From assembly GCF_014268445.2 (NCBI RefSeq), contig NZ_CP077089.1, forward strand, positions 293,501 to 357,500: 64,000 bases of DNA, given 5' to 3'. Below the pieces are notes generated by a model. That model had not been told where the DNA came from. It did not search any database and saw only the letters and a program-made list of their open reading frames with translations. A program made the position numbers and the translations under genes. Shown here in pieces: positions 18,958 to 28,207 of the stretch (positions are counted from its first letter, which is position 1; each line of letters starts with the position of its first letter). This DNA comes from Pseudomonas tensinigenes (lineage in GTDB: Bacteria > Pseudomonadota > Gammaproteobacteria > Pseudomonadales > Pseudomonadaceae).

Positions 18958-19193
18958 CCCCTCACCCCAGCCCTCTCCCGGAGGGAGAGGGGGCCGACCG
19001 AGGTGTCGGGCGTCATACATCGACCTGAAAGATCCAGTCGATTATGGATTCGGCACAGCACATCGATCTGAACGATCTTGGCGATTATGGCTTCAGCACA
19101 GCGATTACAGGTCGGCGTATTTCGTCAGCATCCCCCAATCAGTCCCCTCTCCCTCTGGGCGGTCCGACGTTTCGGGAGGGCTAGGGTGAGGGG
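18958..19193. repeat. MITE-like element with CCCTCACCC ends, copy 1
   Basis: This segment has inverted ends: CCCTCACCCCAGCCCTCTCC on the left and GGGAGGGCTAGGGTGAGGGG on the right. The interior holds GACCGAGGTGT and CATCGACCTGAAA, which recur in the copy at 48263-48422. No coding potential is seen. It fills most of the 340-base gap between metQ and the SCO gene. The interior also has near-repeats of GATTATGG(A/C)TTC(G/A)GCACAGC. Confidence 0.75.
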
Positions 19194-19211
19194 CTTTTCG
19201 CTCTTCAGCTT

Positions 19212-19847
19212 TTATTTGCGGTTAAGCATCACCGGCAACTGTGCAACCAGTTTGGCGTTGTTCAACGGCGCTCGAATAAACCCACGCTGCGTCCCGTCCG
19301 GCCCGATCACCGCCAGATTGCCGCTATGGTCGACGGTGTAATTCGGCTTACTGGTGTCCGCCGGAATAAACGGAATACTCACCGCGTTCGCCACCTTCTG
19401 CAGCTCTTCAATCGAGGTCGGTGTCAGGCCAATGAACTGCGGATCAAAGTAGCCCAGATACTGCTTCAACTGCTTCGGGTTATCGCGGTTCGGGTCAACG
19501 CTGACCAGCACGATCTGCAACTTGTCCACAGCGTCCTTGGGCAGTTCGCTTTTGATCTGGCGCAGCTGTGCGAGGGTGGTCGGGCAGATGTCCGGGCAGA
19601 AGGTGTAGCCGAAAAACAGCAGACTCCACTTACCTTTGAGCTCGTTGATCGCCACCGGCTTGCCGTCCTGATCGGTCATCGTCACGTCCGGCAGATTGCG
19701 GCTCTGCGGCAGCAGAATAATGCCGGCGTCGATCAACGCAGTCGGGTCGCCCTGGCCCTTGCCGCTCAGCACTTTGTTGACGGTAAGTCCCAGGATCAGC
19801 GCGATCACGGCGACGAGGATGAAGACGGTTTTCTGGGTTCGAGTCAT
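19212..19847 (-). CDS. senC: SCO1/SenC copper chaperone for cytochrome oxidase
   Basis: A 211-residue protein with an N-terminal membrane anchor (residues 7-24) and a periplasmic thioredoxin-like domain. The copper site has CPDIC (Cys84, Cys88) and a later His in [11 protein letters not shown] proteins deliver copper to the CuA centre of subunit II. ATG 19847 overlaps the cyoE stop by 4 bases, so the long upstream extension of the frame inside cyoE was discarded. It is the last gene of the oxidase assembly run. Confidence 0.93.
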   Translation of the reverse strand: MTRTQKTVFILVAVIALILGLTVNKVLSGKGQGDPTALIDAGIILLPQSRNLPDVTMTDQDGKPVAINELKGKWSLLFFGYTFCPDICPTTLAQLRQIKSELPKDAVDKLQIVLVSVDPNRDNPKQLKQYLGYFDPQFIGLTPTSIEELQKVANAVSIPFIPADTSKPNYTVDHSGNLAVIGPDGTQRGFIRAPLNNAKLVAQLPVMLNRK

Positions 19848-20743
19848 AGGTTCAACAGTAAGTAGTGGTCTACGAGCAGGGCGATGAACAGCAGAAACAA
19901 GTACCAGATAGAGTACTTGAAGGTGTTGATCGCCGCGTGCGGCCGAGTGCCACGGTACAGCACCACGGCCCATTGCAGAAACCTTGCGCCGAGGGCGAGC
20001 GCGCAAATCAGGTAGAGCATGCCGCTCATGTGAATCACGTACGGCAGCAGACTCACCGCCAGCAGAGCGAAGGTGTAGAGCAGAATGTGCACTTTGGTGT
20101 AGTGCTCGCCGTGGGTGACCGGCAGCATCGGGATGTCGGCCTTGGCGTATTCCTCCTTGCGATGGATCGCCAGCGCCCAGAAGTGCGGCGGGGTCCAGGC
20201 GAAGATGATCAGCACCAGCAACAACGGTTCGGCGCTGACATGGCCGGTGGCAGCGGTCCAGCCGAGCAGCGGCGGGGCGGCGCCGGCAAGGCCTCCGATG
20301 ACGATGTTCTGTGGCGTCGCACGCTTGAGGAAACCGGTGTAGATCACCGCGTAACCGAGCAGCGAAGCCAGGGTCAGCCAAGCGGTCAGCGGATTGGTGA
20401 AGGTCAGCAACAAGGCCTGACCGAGCAGTGCCAGCACCAGTGCAAACGTCAGCGCTGCCGCCGGTGAAACCCGGCCCTCAGCCAGCGGCCGTTTATGCGT
20501 GCGCGCCATCACCGCATCGATACGCCGATCGACCACATGATTGACCGCCGCCGCGCCACCAGCACACAGGGCAATCCCCAGATTGCCGAACACCAGCACC
20601 GTCCACGGCACCCCGGCGCGGGTCGCGAGGAACATGCCGACCAGCGAGGTGATGAGCATCAGCACCACGACTTTCGGTTTGGTCAGTTCCAGATAATCAC
20701 GCCAGATCGCCTGATGCGGACGTTCGCCAATCAGAATCGCCAC
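19844..20743 (-). CDS. cyoE: protoheme IX farnesyltransferase (heme O synthase)
   Basis: A 299-residue UbiA-family prenyltransferase with about nine predicted membrane segments. The conserved acidic motifs are [20 protein letters not shown] and, later, [14 protein letters not shown]. It adds the farnesyl chain to protoheme to give heme O, the precursor used by CtaA. It overlaps ctaA by 13 bases and the SCO gene by 4 bases, so the operon is tightly packed. Also called ctaB. Confidence 0.94.
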   Translation of the reverse strand: MAILIGERPHQAIWRDYLELTKPKVVVLMLITSLVGMFLATRAGVPWTVLVFGNLGIALCAGGAAAVNHVVDRRIDAVMARTHKRPLAEGRVSPAAALTFALVLALLGQALLLTFTNPLTAWLTLASLLGYAVIYTGFLKRATPQNIVIGGLAGAAPPLLGWTAATGHVSAEPLLLVLIIFAWTPPHFWALAIHRKEEYAKADIPMLPVTHGEHYTKVHILLYTFALLAVSLLPYVIHMSGMLYLICALALGARFLQWAVVLYRGTRPHAAINTFKYSIWYLFLLFIALLVDHYLLLNL

Positions 20744-21810
20744 GGCGTTTCTCCTTTAATAGTGATGGGCGCGGCCGCGTGTTTGCGCGGGCTCAGACGC
20801 CAGCGTGCGAGCACCGGTTGTTTGACCCGAACCAGACTGGTGCGCGCGTGGTAATTGACCAGCACCATGGTCAGCAACAGCGCCGCACCGCCAGCGTTAT
20901 GCGCGACCGCCACTGGCAGCGGCAGATGGAACAAGACATTGCTGATGCCGAGGGTGATTTGTGCGGTGAGGGCGATCAGTACCAGACCAGCCAAGCGAGT
21001 CATGCCAACCACTTTCAACTGCCAGGCCAGACCGAGCAAAACAAACGTCACCAGCAGCGCGCCGATGCGGTGAGTCAGGTGAATCGCCGTGCGCGCATCG
21101 CTGTCGAGTTGTCCGCCCAAGTAATTCGGGCCGATGTGTTGAGTCAGGTGAAAACCATTGGCGAAATCCGCTGGCGGCAACCATTGCCCGTGGCAGGTCG
21201 GAAAATCGATGCACGCCACCGCCGCGTAGTTGGAACTGACCCAGCCACCCAGCGCGATCTGGCCAATCACCAGCAACAATCCCGCCGTCGCCCAATACTG
21301 CAGACGCTTGGGTACGGTCAGCGCCGGCAGCACGCCGGACAATCTAAGCGTCATCAAAAACAACAGACTCAGCGTCGCAAACCCGCCGAGCAAATGCCCG
21401 GTGACCACTTGCGGCCAGAGCTTGAGCGTCACCGTCCACATGCCGAACGCTGCTTGCGCAAACACCACCGCCAGCAGAAACAGCGGCAGCTTCAACGGCT
21501 GCCCCGGATGACGCCGATTGACCCACGCGCGCCCGGCGAGAATCGAAATCAGCAGGCCGAGGGTGCCGGCGAAATAGCGGTGAATCATCTCGTTCCAGCC
21601 CTTGTGCGCCTCCACCGGCGAGTCGGGGTAATGCAGTTCGGCATGAGCCAGTTGGGCTTCGCTTTTCGGCACGCTGATAAAGCCGTAGCAGCCCGGCCAG
21701 TCCGGACAGCCGAGGCCGGCGTGGGTCAGGCGCGTATAGGCGCCGAGCAGCACCACAATCAGTGCCAGCAGGGTGGCAAACAGCGCGAGGCGAAATCCAG
21801 GTTTGGCCAT
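20731..21810 (-). CDS. ctaA: heme A synthase (CtaA/COX15)
   Basis: A 359-residue, eight-helix membrane protein of the COX15/CtaA family. The conserved part [19 protein letters not shown] lies after the first helix. A second Cys pair (CIDFPTCHG) and conserved His residues ([19 protein letters not shown]) mark heme sites. It oxidises heme O to heme A for the aa3 oxidase. It lies 10 bases after the unknown membrane protein gene and overlaps cyoE by 13 bases. Confidence 0.93.
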   Translation of the reverse strand: MAKPGFRLALFATLLALIVVLLGAYTRLTHAGLGCPDWPGCYGFISVPKSEAQLAHAELHYPDSPVEAHKGWNEMIHRYFAGTLGLLISILAGRAWVNRRHPGQPLKLPLFLLAVVFAQAAFGMWTVTLKLWPQVVTGHLLGGFATLSLLFLMTLRLSGVLPALTVPKRLQYWATAGLLLVIGQIALGGWVSSNYAAVACIDFPTCHGQWLPPADFANGFHLTQHIGPNYLGGQLDSDARTAIHLTHRIGALLVTFVLLGLAWQLKVVGMTRLAGLVLIALTAQITLGISNVLFHLPLPVAVAHNAGGAALLLTMVLVNYHARTSLVRVKQPVLARWRLSPRKHAAAPITIKGETPWRF

Positions 21811-21820
21811 GACGATGCCC

Positions 21821-22414
21821 TTATCCGATGTTCGACAGTTTCAGCAGGTGCCGCAGGTCGTTGAGCAGATCCTTGCCTTTCACATTCGGCTCGTAGCGCA
21901 GCACGAGGTTGCCGTGCGGATCGATGATCCACAGCTGCGGCGTGGCTTTGTCGCCAGTGGTTTTGCTGAACACACCAGCGTCCAGCGGATAGCGTTGCAG
22001 TTGTGGATATTCACGGGTCAGCTTGGCTTCGTAATCGGCGCTCACCGGTTGCGCCACGGCGAGGGCATGGCTGGCGCGGCCAGCCTCGCGACCGAGGCCG
22101 ATCTGGATCTGCCGCGCCAGATACACCAGTTGCTGGCAATCCACCGCGCAATCCTTCGGCGCGGTGACCAGCATCTGCCAGCGTTGTTCATCGGCTTGCA
22201 CGCCGAGGTCGGCGCGGGTCTGGCCGTTGCCGATCAGCTCACCGTGATAGCTGCGACCTTCCGGCACCCAGAACTGCAATTTGTACATGCCGGTGGCGAG
22301 CAGCATCGGGCCGACCACACCGAGCACAATCAGCAACAGCTGAATGCGCCCGCGACGGCGACTGGCGGCAGGTTTCGCCTCAGACATGCTGGGTGGATTC
22401 ATGGCCGTTCCCAT
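21821..22414 (-). CDS. membrane-anchored oxidase-cluster protein, SCO/thioredoxin-like
   Basis: A 197-residue protein with one N-terminal membrane anchor (about residues 24-45) and a periplasmic domain. The C-terminal part PQLWIIDPHGNLVLRYEPN resembles the end of SCO/thioredoxin-fold proteins, but no CxxxC copper site is present; the only Cys pair is CAVDC. ATG 22414 is chosen because AAAGGAG lies 7 bases upstream, giving a 35-base overlap with SURF1. It is conserved at this place in pseudomonads. A role in oxidase assembly is inferred from position only. Confidence 0.8.
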   Translation of the reverse strand: MGTAMNPPSMSEAKPAASRRRGRIQLLLIVLGVVGPMLLATGMYKLQFWVPEGRSYHGELIGNGQTRADLGVQADEQRWQMLVTAPKDCAVDCQQLVYLARQIQIGLGREAGRASHALAVAQPVSADYEAKLTREYPQLQRYPLDAGVFSKTTGDKATPQLWIIDPHGNLVLRYEPNVKGKDLLNDLRHLLKLSNIG

Positions 22415-23120
22415 GGTGTTTCTCCTTTGCGTTGTGCAAGCCCAAATAGATGTAGAGGCCGAGCAGGGCGGTGGCCATGGCGAACCACTGCACGGCGTAA
22501 CCGAGGTGTTTTTCCGGGCCCATGGCGACCACCGGCCAATCGGCCTCGTAGCTGGCCGGGCCGGGTTCGGCGCGTAATTCGTAGGCGAAGCCGTCGCGCT
22601 CGAGGGTTTTCCACAGCTTGGCCGGGTCGACGGCAGTGATGGTTTGCGGCCAGGTGTTGCTGACCGGATCGGCGTGCAACTGGAAAGTAGCGCCGGGGGC
22701 GACGTAGACCCAGGCGTCGATATTCAGCGCATCGGCAGGTGTGGAAAATTGTGGCGGCACGCGGCGGTCCGGCCACGGCAACCAGCCGCGATTGACCAGC
22801 AGCCACAAACCGCTGCGTTGGTCCTGAAACGGTTGCAGCAGCTCGACGCCGACCTTGCCGTTTCGCTGACGGTTATCCAGGAGCAAGCTGTGCGCGGCAT
22901 CGAACTGGCCGTGCAGATGCACACGGCGATAGGCCGGATCGGCGCTGCTCAGCAACTCGCTGCTGGCCATCGGTTGCGCGGCGCGGCGTTCGGCGTAGCT
23001 GGCGAGCAGGGCGGTTTTCTCGGCGCCCCGGCTCAGTTGCCAGTAGCCCAGCGACACCAGCAGCGGCAGCAACAACGCCACCACCACGGTCGGTATCACG
23101 CCCGGGCGAAAGCGCTTCAT
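22380..23120 (-). CDS. SURF1-family cytochrome oxidase assembly protein
   Basis: A 246-residue protein with a membrane segment at each end (about 8-26 and 214-232). A periplasmic domain between them has the family parts GYWQLSRGAEK, VNRGWLPWP and YAVQWFAMA. SURF1 assists heme a3 insertion into subunit I. It begins a tight run with the SCO-like protein, ctaA, cyoE and senC, all read leftwards. Length matches bacterial SURF1. Confidence 0.92.
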   Translation of the reverse strand: MKRFRPGVIPTVVVALLLPLLVSLGYWQLSRGAEKTALLASYAERRAAQPMASSELLSSADPAYRRVHLHGQFDAAHSLLLDNRQRNGKVGVELLQPFQDQRSGLWLLVNRGWLPWPDRRVPPQFSTPADALNIDAWVYVAPGATFQLHADPVSNTWPQTITAVDPAKLWKTLERDGFAYELRAEPGPASYEADWPVVAMGPEKHLGYAVQWFAMATALLGLYIYLGLHNAKEKHHGNGHESTQHV

Positions 23121-23191
23121 GGCCGCGCCACAAAGTCAGTCGTTGCGATCGCTATACTCAACTGCATCGCCTGTCCCCCGGAGTTCTTCCC

Positions 23192-23395
23192 ATGCTCAAA
23201 ACAGCGATCGTCCTGATGCTGATTGCCACGGTGATCAGCCTGTTCAGCGGCCTGTTTTTCCTGGTCAAGGACGACAGCAGCTCGAATCGCCTGGTCATCG
23301 CCTTGAGTGTTCGGGTGGCATTGGCCGCTGCTACCGTCGGCTTGATCGCCTGGGGCTTTTACAGCGGCCAACTGGTGTCCCACGTTACGTGGTAG
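23192..23395 (+). CDS. twin-transmembrane small protein (DUF2909)
   Basis: A 67-residue protein of two membrane helices (about residues 4-24 and 33-57) joined by a short charged loop KDDSSSNR. It is on the opposite strand to the surrounding oxidase genes, divergent from SURF1 and convergent with subunit III. It matches the DUF2909 family, found beside cox genes in many proteobacteria. The function is unknown. GGAG precedes the ATG. Confidence 0.83.
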   Translation: MLKTAIVLMLIATVISLFSGLFFLVKDDSSSNRLVIALSVRVALAAATVGLIAWGFYSGQLVSHVTW

Positions 23396-23450
23396 CTACG
23401 AGCTTATAGCCTCTAGCTGCAAGCTTGAAACTTGCGGCTTGCAGCTGCTG

Positions 23451-24338
23451 TTAAAGCACATAAACGAAGATAAACAGGCCGATCCACACCACGTCGACGA
23501 AGTGCCAATACCAGCTCGCCGCTTCGAAACCGAACTGGTGCTCGTTGTCGAAATGGCCCTTCATGATGCGCATCAGCATCACGAACAGAATGATCGTGCC
23601 GATGGTCACGTGGGCGCCGTGGAATCCGGTGAGCATGAAGAACGTCGCGCCATAAATGCCCGAACCGAGGGTCAGGCCCAGTTCGTGATAGGCGTGGATG
23701 TATTCCTCAGCCTGGAAACCGAGAAACGCGCAGCCGAGCAGCACGGTGATCGCCAGCCAGATTTTCAGCGCGCCGCGATGGCCCTTCTTCAAGGCGTGGT
23801 GGGCGATGGTGATGGTCACGCTGGAGCTGACCAGCAGAATCGTGTTGATCAGCGGCAGGCCCCACGGGCTGATGATGTCCTTAGGCGGCGGGAACAGTTT
23901 CGGATCCGGCGTGTGCAGCAGCGGCCAGGTGAACTGGAAATTCGGCCAGAGCATGTGCGCGATACCTTTGGTACCTTCACCGCCGAGCGCCGGCCCAGAG
24001 ATGTGTCGCACGTAAAACAGCGCACCGAAGAAGGCGATGAAGAACATCACCTCGGAGAAGATGAACCAACTCATGCCCCAGCGGAACGAGCGATCCAGCT
24101 GCGCGCTGTAGAGTCCCGCGCGGCTTTCCTTGATCACCGTGCCGAACCAGCCGAACAGCATGTACGCCACCAGCAGGCCACCGATGAAAAAGATCAGCGG
24201 GCCGTGGGATTCCGGGCGCGCGGCCTTCAGATCGTTGAACCAGGTGGCCAGGCCGTACACGGTGACGAGCATCCCGACCGTGGCAATGATCGGCCATTTG
24301 CTTTGGGCCGGAACGAAATAATGCTCATGAGTTGCCAT
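23451..24338 (-). CDS. coxC: cytochrome c oxidase subunit III
   Basis: A 295-residue membrane protein of the COX3 family. Recognisable parts are WFGTVIKESRAGLYS, FRWGMSWFIFSEVMFFIAFFG (part SEVMFF) and the C-terminal GFEAASWYWHFVDVVWIGLF (part SWYWHFVDVVW). Predicted seven helices. It stabilises the subunit I active site. It is 25 bases after cox11 and in the same direction as coxB and coxA. Confidence 0.95.
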   Translation of the reverse strand: MATHEHYFVPAQSKWPIIATVGMLVTVYGLATWFNDLKAARPESHGPLIFFIGGLLVAYMLFGWFGTVIKESRAGLYSAQLDRSFRWGMSWFIFSEVMFFIAFFGALFYVRHISGPALGGEGTKGIAHMLWPNFQFTWPLLHTPDPKLFPPPKDIISPWGLPLINTILLVSSSVTITIAHHALKKGHRGALKIWLAITVLLGCAFLGFQAEEYIHAYHELGLTLGSGIYGATFFMLTGFHGAHVTIGTIILFVMLMRIMKGHFDNEHQFGFEAASWYWHFVDVVWIGLFIFVYVL

Positions 24339-24363
24339 TTATTGTTCTCCTTATCGGGCACGC

Positions 24364-24915
24364 TCAACCGCCAGTGTTTGCAGCCACCGGCGGATGTCGG
24401 GCGGTGATATCGAACAGCGTGTAGGACAGCGTCAGGTGCTTCACATCCTTGGGCATGTCGCGGTCAACAATGAAGCGCACCGGCATCTCGATCTGCTGAC
24501 CGGGCTGCAGCACCTGCTGGGTAAAACAAAAGCATTCGGTCTTGTGGAAATACGCTGCCGCGTTGCTCGGCGCGATACTCGGCACGGCTTGCGCACTCAT
24601 CGGTTTGTCGGTGGGGTTGCGCGCGATGAAAATCATCTCGTTGACCGCGCCGGGGTTGGCGGTGAGTTCGTCATGCTTGGGGTAGAAGTCCCATGGCATA
24701 TCGGCGGTGTTGGTCGACAGGAATTGCACGCGCACCTGGCGTGAGGTGTCGACGACCTGCTCACCCTCGTACTGCCCGGCAGTCTTGCCGTTGATGCCGA
24801 AGGCCTTGCACATCACGTCGTAGATCGGCACCAGGGCAAAACCGAAGACGAACATCGCCACCACCACCCCGAGCAGGCGGGTGACCAGTTTTTTCATCGA
24901 GATCGAGTCAGCCAT
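24364..24915 (-). CDS. ctaG: cytochrome c oxidase assembly protein CtaG/Cox11
   Basis: A 183-residue protein with one N-terminal membrane helix (about 13-30) and a periplasmic beta-sandwich domain. The copper-binding motif CFCFTQQ is present. Cox11 inserts copper into the CuB site of subunit I. It is separated from the upstream coxA by a 126-base spacer filled by a REP pair and lies 25 bases before subunit III. Confidence 0.94.
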   Translation of the reverse strand: MADSISMKKLVTRLLGVVVAMFVFGFALVPIYDVMCKAFGINGKTAGQYEGEQVVDTSRQVRVQFLSTNTADMPWDFYPKHDELTANPGAVNEMIFIARNPTDKPMSAQAVPSIAPSNAAAYFHKTECFCFTQQVLQPGQQIEMPVRFIVDRDMPKDVKHLTLSYTLFDITARHPPVAANTGG

Positions 24916-24931
24916 GATTCGTGCCTCTCAT

Positions 24932-25038
24932 CAGATCCCTTGTGGGAGCGAGCCTGCTCGCGAAGCAGACAACTCGGTGCATCAGATGAACCGCGTCATC
25001 GTTCTTCGCGAGCAGGCTCGCTCCCACAGGGAGATCTG
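24932..25038. repeat. REP pair inside the cox operon (coxA-ctaG gap)
   Basis: Two inverted copies of the GGGAGCGAGCCTGCTCGC element are separated by about 45 bases. They are flanked by further pairing sequence (CAGATCCCT and AGGGAGATCTG). It occupies the gap between coxA and ctaG and may partly terminate or stabilise the coxBA message. Confidence 0.9.
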
Positions 25039-25041
25039 TGT

Positions 25042-26628
25042 TCATTTCACTTCCGGCGGTGTGGTGAAGGTGTGATACGGCGCCGGTGACGGCACGCTCC
25101 ACTCCAGACCTTCCGCACCATCCCAAGGCTTGGCCGGTGCAGGTTCGCCACCCCGAATGGTCTTGATCACGATGAACAGGAAGAAGATCTGCGTGGCACC
25201 GAACATGAACGCGCCGATCGACGAAACCATATTGAAGTCGGCGAACTGCAGGTTGTAGTCCGGGATCCGTCGCGGCATCCCCGCCAGGCCCACGAAGTGC
25301 ATCGGGAAGAAGGTCAGGTTCATGCCGACGAACGACAGCCAGAAATGCAGCTTGCCGAGGGTTTCGTCGTACATGTGCCCGGTCCATTTCGGCAACCAGT
25401 AATAGGCCGAGGCGAAGATCCCGAAGATCGCCCCCGGCACCAGCACATAGTGGAAGTGCGCGACCACAAAGTAGGTGTCCTGGTACTGGAAGTCCGCCGG
25501 GGCGATGGCCAGCATCAGCCCGGAGAAACCGCCGATGGAAAACAGGATCACGAACGCCACTGCAAACAGCATCGGCGTCTCGAAGGTCATTGAGCCTTGC
25601 CACATGGTGCTGGCCCAGTTGAACACCTTGACTCCGGTCGGCACGGCGATGAGCATGGTCGCGTACATGAAGAACAATTCGCCCACCAACGGAATGCCGA
25701 CCACGAACATGTGGTGCGCCCAGACGATGAACGACAGGAACGCGATGCTCGCTGTGGCGTAGACCATCGAGGTGTAGCCGAACAGCGGTTTGCGCGCGAA
25801 GGTCGGGATGATCTGGCTGACCGCGCCGAACGCCGGCAGGATCATGATGTACACCTCAGGGTGGCCGAAGAACCAGAACACATGCTGGAACAGTACCGGG
25901 TCACCGCCACCGGCAGCGCTGAAGAAACTGGTGCCGAAGTGGATGTCCATCAGCATCATCGTCACGCACCCGGCCAGCACCGGCATCACCGCGATCAGCA
26001 GGAACGCGGTGATCAGCCAGGTCCAGACGAACAGCGGCATTTTCATCAGCGTCATGCCGGGGGCGCGCAGGTTGAGAATGGTCGCGATCACGTTGATCGC
26101 GCCCATGATCGAACTGATCCCCATCAGGTGGATGGCAAAGATGAAGAAGGTCACGCTTTCCGGCGCGTAAGTCGTCGACAGCGGTGCGTAAAAGGTCCAG
26201 CCGAAGTTCGGCCCGCCACCGGGGCTGAACAGGGTCGAGACCAGCAGCAGAAACGCCGCCGGCAGCAGCCAGAAGCTGAAGTTGTTCATCCGTGGCAGGG
26301 CCATGTCTGGCGCGCCGACCATCAGTGGGATCATCCAGTTGGCGAGGCCGACGAACGCCGGCATCACCGCACCGAAAACCATCACCAGACCATGCATGGT
26401 GGTCATCTGGTTGAAGAAGGCCGGCTCGACGATCTGCAAACCGGGCTGGAACAGCTCGGCACGGATCACCATGGCGAACGAGCCGCCAAGCAGGAACATC
26501 AGGAACGCAAACCACAGGTACAGCGTGCCGATGTCTTTGTGGTTGGTGGTCAGTACCCAGCGCATCAGGCCTTTGGCGGGGCCGTGGGCGTGGTCGGCAT
26601 GACCGTGGTCATCGATGACAGCGCTCAT
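25042..26628 (-). CDS. coxA: aa3-type cytochrome c oxidase subunit I
   Basis: A 528-residue, twelve-helix heme-copper oxidase subunit. It has the CuB/cross-link segment FWFFGHPEVYIMILPAFG, the His-His pair WAHHMFVVG and the low-spin heme/a3 ligand segment YFVVAHFHYVL. The K- and D-channel regions look intact. It reduces oxygen to water and pumps protons. It follows coxB by 82 bases and precedes ctaG after a REP pair. Called ctaD in some annotations. Confidence 0.96.
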   Translation of the reverse strand: MSAVIDDHGHADHAHGPAKGLMRWVLTTNHKDIGTLYLWFAFLMFLLGGSFAMVIRAELFQPGLQIVEPAFFNQMTTMHGLVMVFGAVMPAFVGLANWMIPLMVGAPDMALPRMNNFSFWLLPAAFLLLVSTLFSPGGGPNFGWTFYAPLSTTYAPESVTFFIFAIHLMGISSIMGAINVIATILNLRAPGMTLMKMPLFVWTWLITAFLLIAVMPVLAGCVTMMLMDIHFGTSFFSAAGGGDPVLFQHVFWFFGHPEVYIMILPAFGAVSQIIPTFARKPLFGYTSMVYATASIAFLSFIVWAHHMFVVGIPLVGELFFMYATMLIAVPTGVKVFNWASTMWQGSMTFETPMLFAVAFVILFSIGGFSGLMLAIAPADFQYQDTYFVVAHFHYVLVPGAIFGIFASAYYWLPKWTGHMYDETLGKLHFWLSFVGMNLTFFPMHFVGLAGMPRRIPDYNLQFADFNMVSSIGAFMFGATQIFFLFIVIKTIRGGEPAPAKPWDGAEGLEWSVPSPAPYHTFTTPPEVK

Positions 26629-26710
26629 GGCCGGTCTCCTTTACGTGAGTGGGCGGGGCGGGCCGGGGCGTGGTGCCCCGGCCGGTTCACGAAGTACGCG
26701 ATAGACCGGC

Positions 26711-27838
26711 TCATTTGCTTTCCGCCTGTTTCAGCTCCAGCACTTCTTTTGGCGTGACCATGTCGCCCTTGTTGTTGCCCCAGGCGTTACGTTCGTAGGT
26801 CACGACCGCTGCGATATCGACTTCCGACAGCTGTTTGCCGAATGCCGCCATGGCGGTGCCGGGTTTGCCGTGGAAGACAATGCTCAAGTGATCCTTGATC
26901 GGGCCGGTGGCAATTTTCGAGCCCTTGAGTGCCGGGAACATCGGCGGCAGGCCTTGGCCTTCGGCCTGGTGACAGGCAACGCAGGTGGTGTGATAAACCT
27001 TGTCGCCGCGCTCCTTGAGTTCGTCGAGGGTCCAATCCTTGCTGGTCAGCTCTTTAAGCTGCGCGGCCTCGGCCTTGCGCTCGGCGAGCCACTTCTCGTA
27101 ATCGGCCTTGTCCTTGACCTCGACCACGATCGGCATAAAGCCGTGATCCTTGCCGCAAAGTTCGGCGCACTGGCCACGGTAAAGCCCGGGCTTGTCGACA
27201 CGCGTCCAGGCCTCATTGACGAACCCCGGGATCGCATCGCGCTTGACCGCGAAGGCCGGCACCCACCAGGAATGGATAACGTCGGCGGAGGTCACGAGGA
27301 AGCGCACCTTGGCCCCGGTCGGCAGCACCAATGGCTTGTCGACCTCAAGCAAGTAGTGCTCGCCCTTGGCTTCCTTGTTGTGGATCTGTTCGGCGGGGGT
27401 GGCCAGGTTGCTGAAGAACTCGACGTCCTGGCCCAGGTATTTGTAGTGCCACTTCCACTGATAACCGGTGACCTGGATATCGATGTCCGGCTCACTGGTG
27501 TCGTACATCTTGATCAGGGTGGCAGTCGCCGGTACGGCCATGGCCACCAGAATCAGCAGCGGCACGACGGTCCACATGATTTCGACGCCGGTGCTTTCGT
27601 GGAATTTTGCGGCGACCTGCCCGGTAGAACGGCGGTGCACCATCATCGACCAGAACATGGCGCCGAAGACGATGATCCCGATCACCACACAGATCCAGAA
27701 AATGGTCATGTGCAGGTCGAATACTGCGTGACTGATTTCAGTCGCTCCAGGCGCCATATTCACAGTCCAGGCGGCGTGCGCCGGGCTGAAAATCGACCAC
27801 AACAGGAGGCCCATCCAGACGTGTGGATGTCGCATCAT
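26711..27838 (-). CDS. coxB: cytochrome c oxidase subunit II with fused cytochrome c domain
   Basis: A 375-residue precursor with a signal peptide (about 1-22) and two membrane helices, then a cupredoxin domain with the CuA ligands His189, Cys224, Cys228, His232 and Met235 (CAELCGKDHGFM). A C-terminal class I cytochrome c domain carries CVACH at 286-290, making this a caa3-like subunit II. It takes electrons from periplasmic cytochrome c. It is the first gene of the cox run. In P. aeruginosa the homologous genes are induced on starvation under RpoS. Confidence 0.95.
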   Translation of the reverse strand: MMRHPHVWMGLLLWSIFSPAHAAWTVNMAPGATEISHAVFDLHMTIFWICVVIGIIVFGAMFWSMMVHRRSTGQVAAKFHESTGVEIMWTVVPLLILVAMAVPATATLIKMYDTSEPDIDIQVTGYQWKWHYKYLGQDVEFFSNLATPAEQIHNKEAKGEHYLLEVDKPLVLPTGAKVRFLVTSADVIHSWWVPAFAVKRDAIPGFVNEAWTRVDKPGLYRGQCAELCGKDHGFMPIVVEVKDKADYEKWLAERKAEAAQLKELTSKDWTLDELKERGDKVYHTTCVACHQAEGQGLPPMFPALKGSKIATGPIKDHLSIVFHGKPGTAMAAFGKQLSEVDIAAVVTYERNAWGNNKGDMVTPKEVLELKQAESK

Positions 27839-28207
27839 TGCGGGTTCCCCTTATCGTTCTTGTTATCCCGCCGGCTTTCGCCTGCGGCAAGGGAGCGGCT
27901 GCATCAGACTACGAACTTGAATCGCCGGGCCTTGCTGCGGGTGCAGTCGGGCGTCATCAGCTAACTCCATTCACTGGCGAGTATAGACAGCGACTGAGAA
28001 TTGCAATGTGAGGACGTAAATCAACTGAAACAGCCGGGACTTGCGTTCAAGGGCACGAATGGAGAAGGATGCAGACGAGTGGTGGCAAACCGATATAACG
28101 CAGGTGCATCAAGGATGAAATAATTATGACAAATGCGTCTTAGCATTTTTCGTAAGCCAGCTAAGTTATGTCTTCCCTATTTCATTGCCTTGTTTCCTGG
28201 AGTTTTC
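27839..28207. other. 369-base divergent spacer between coxB and a plus-strand gene
   Basis: No open frame with a ribosome site, tRNA or strong hairpin was seen. It must hold the coxB promoter and the promoter of the plus-strand gene at 28208. The plus-strand half (28010-28200) is AT-richer than its surroundings. No confident promoter boxes were identified. Confidence 0.5.

Noticed and set aside
24908..25603. 231-codon frame across the coxA-ctaG gap
   Set aside because: Most of it overlaps coxA in another frame and its end is translated REP sequence.
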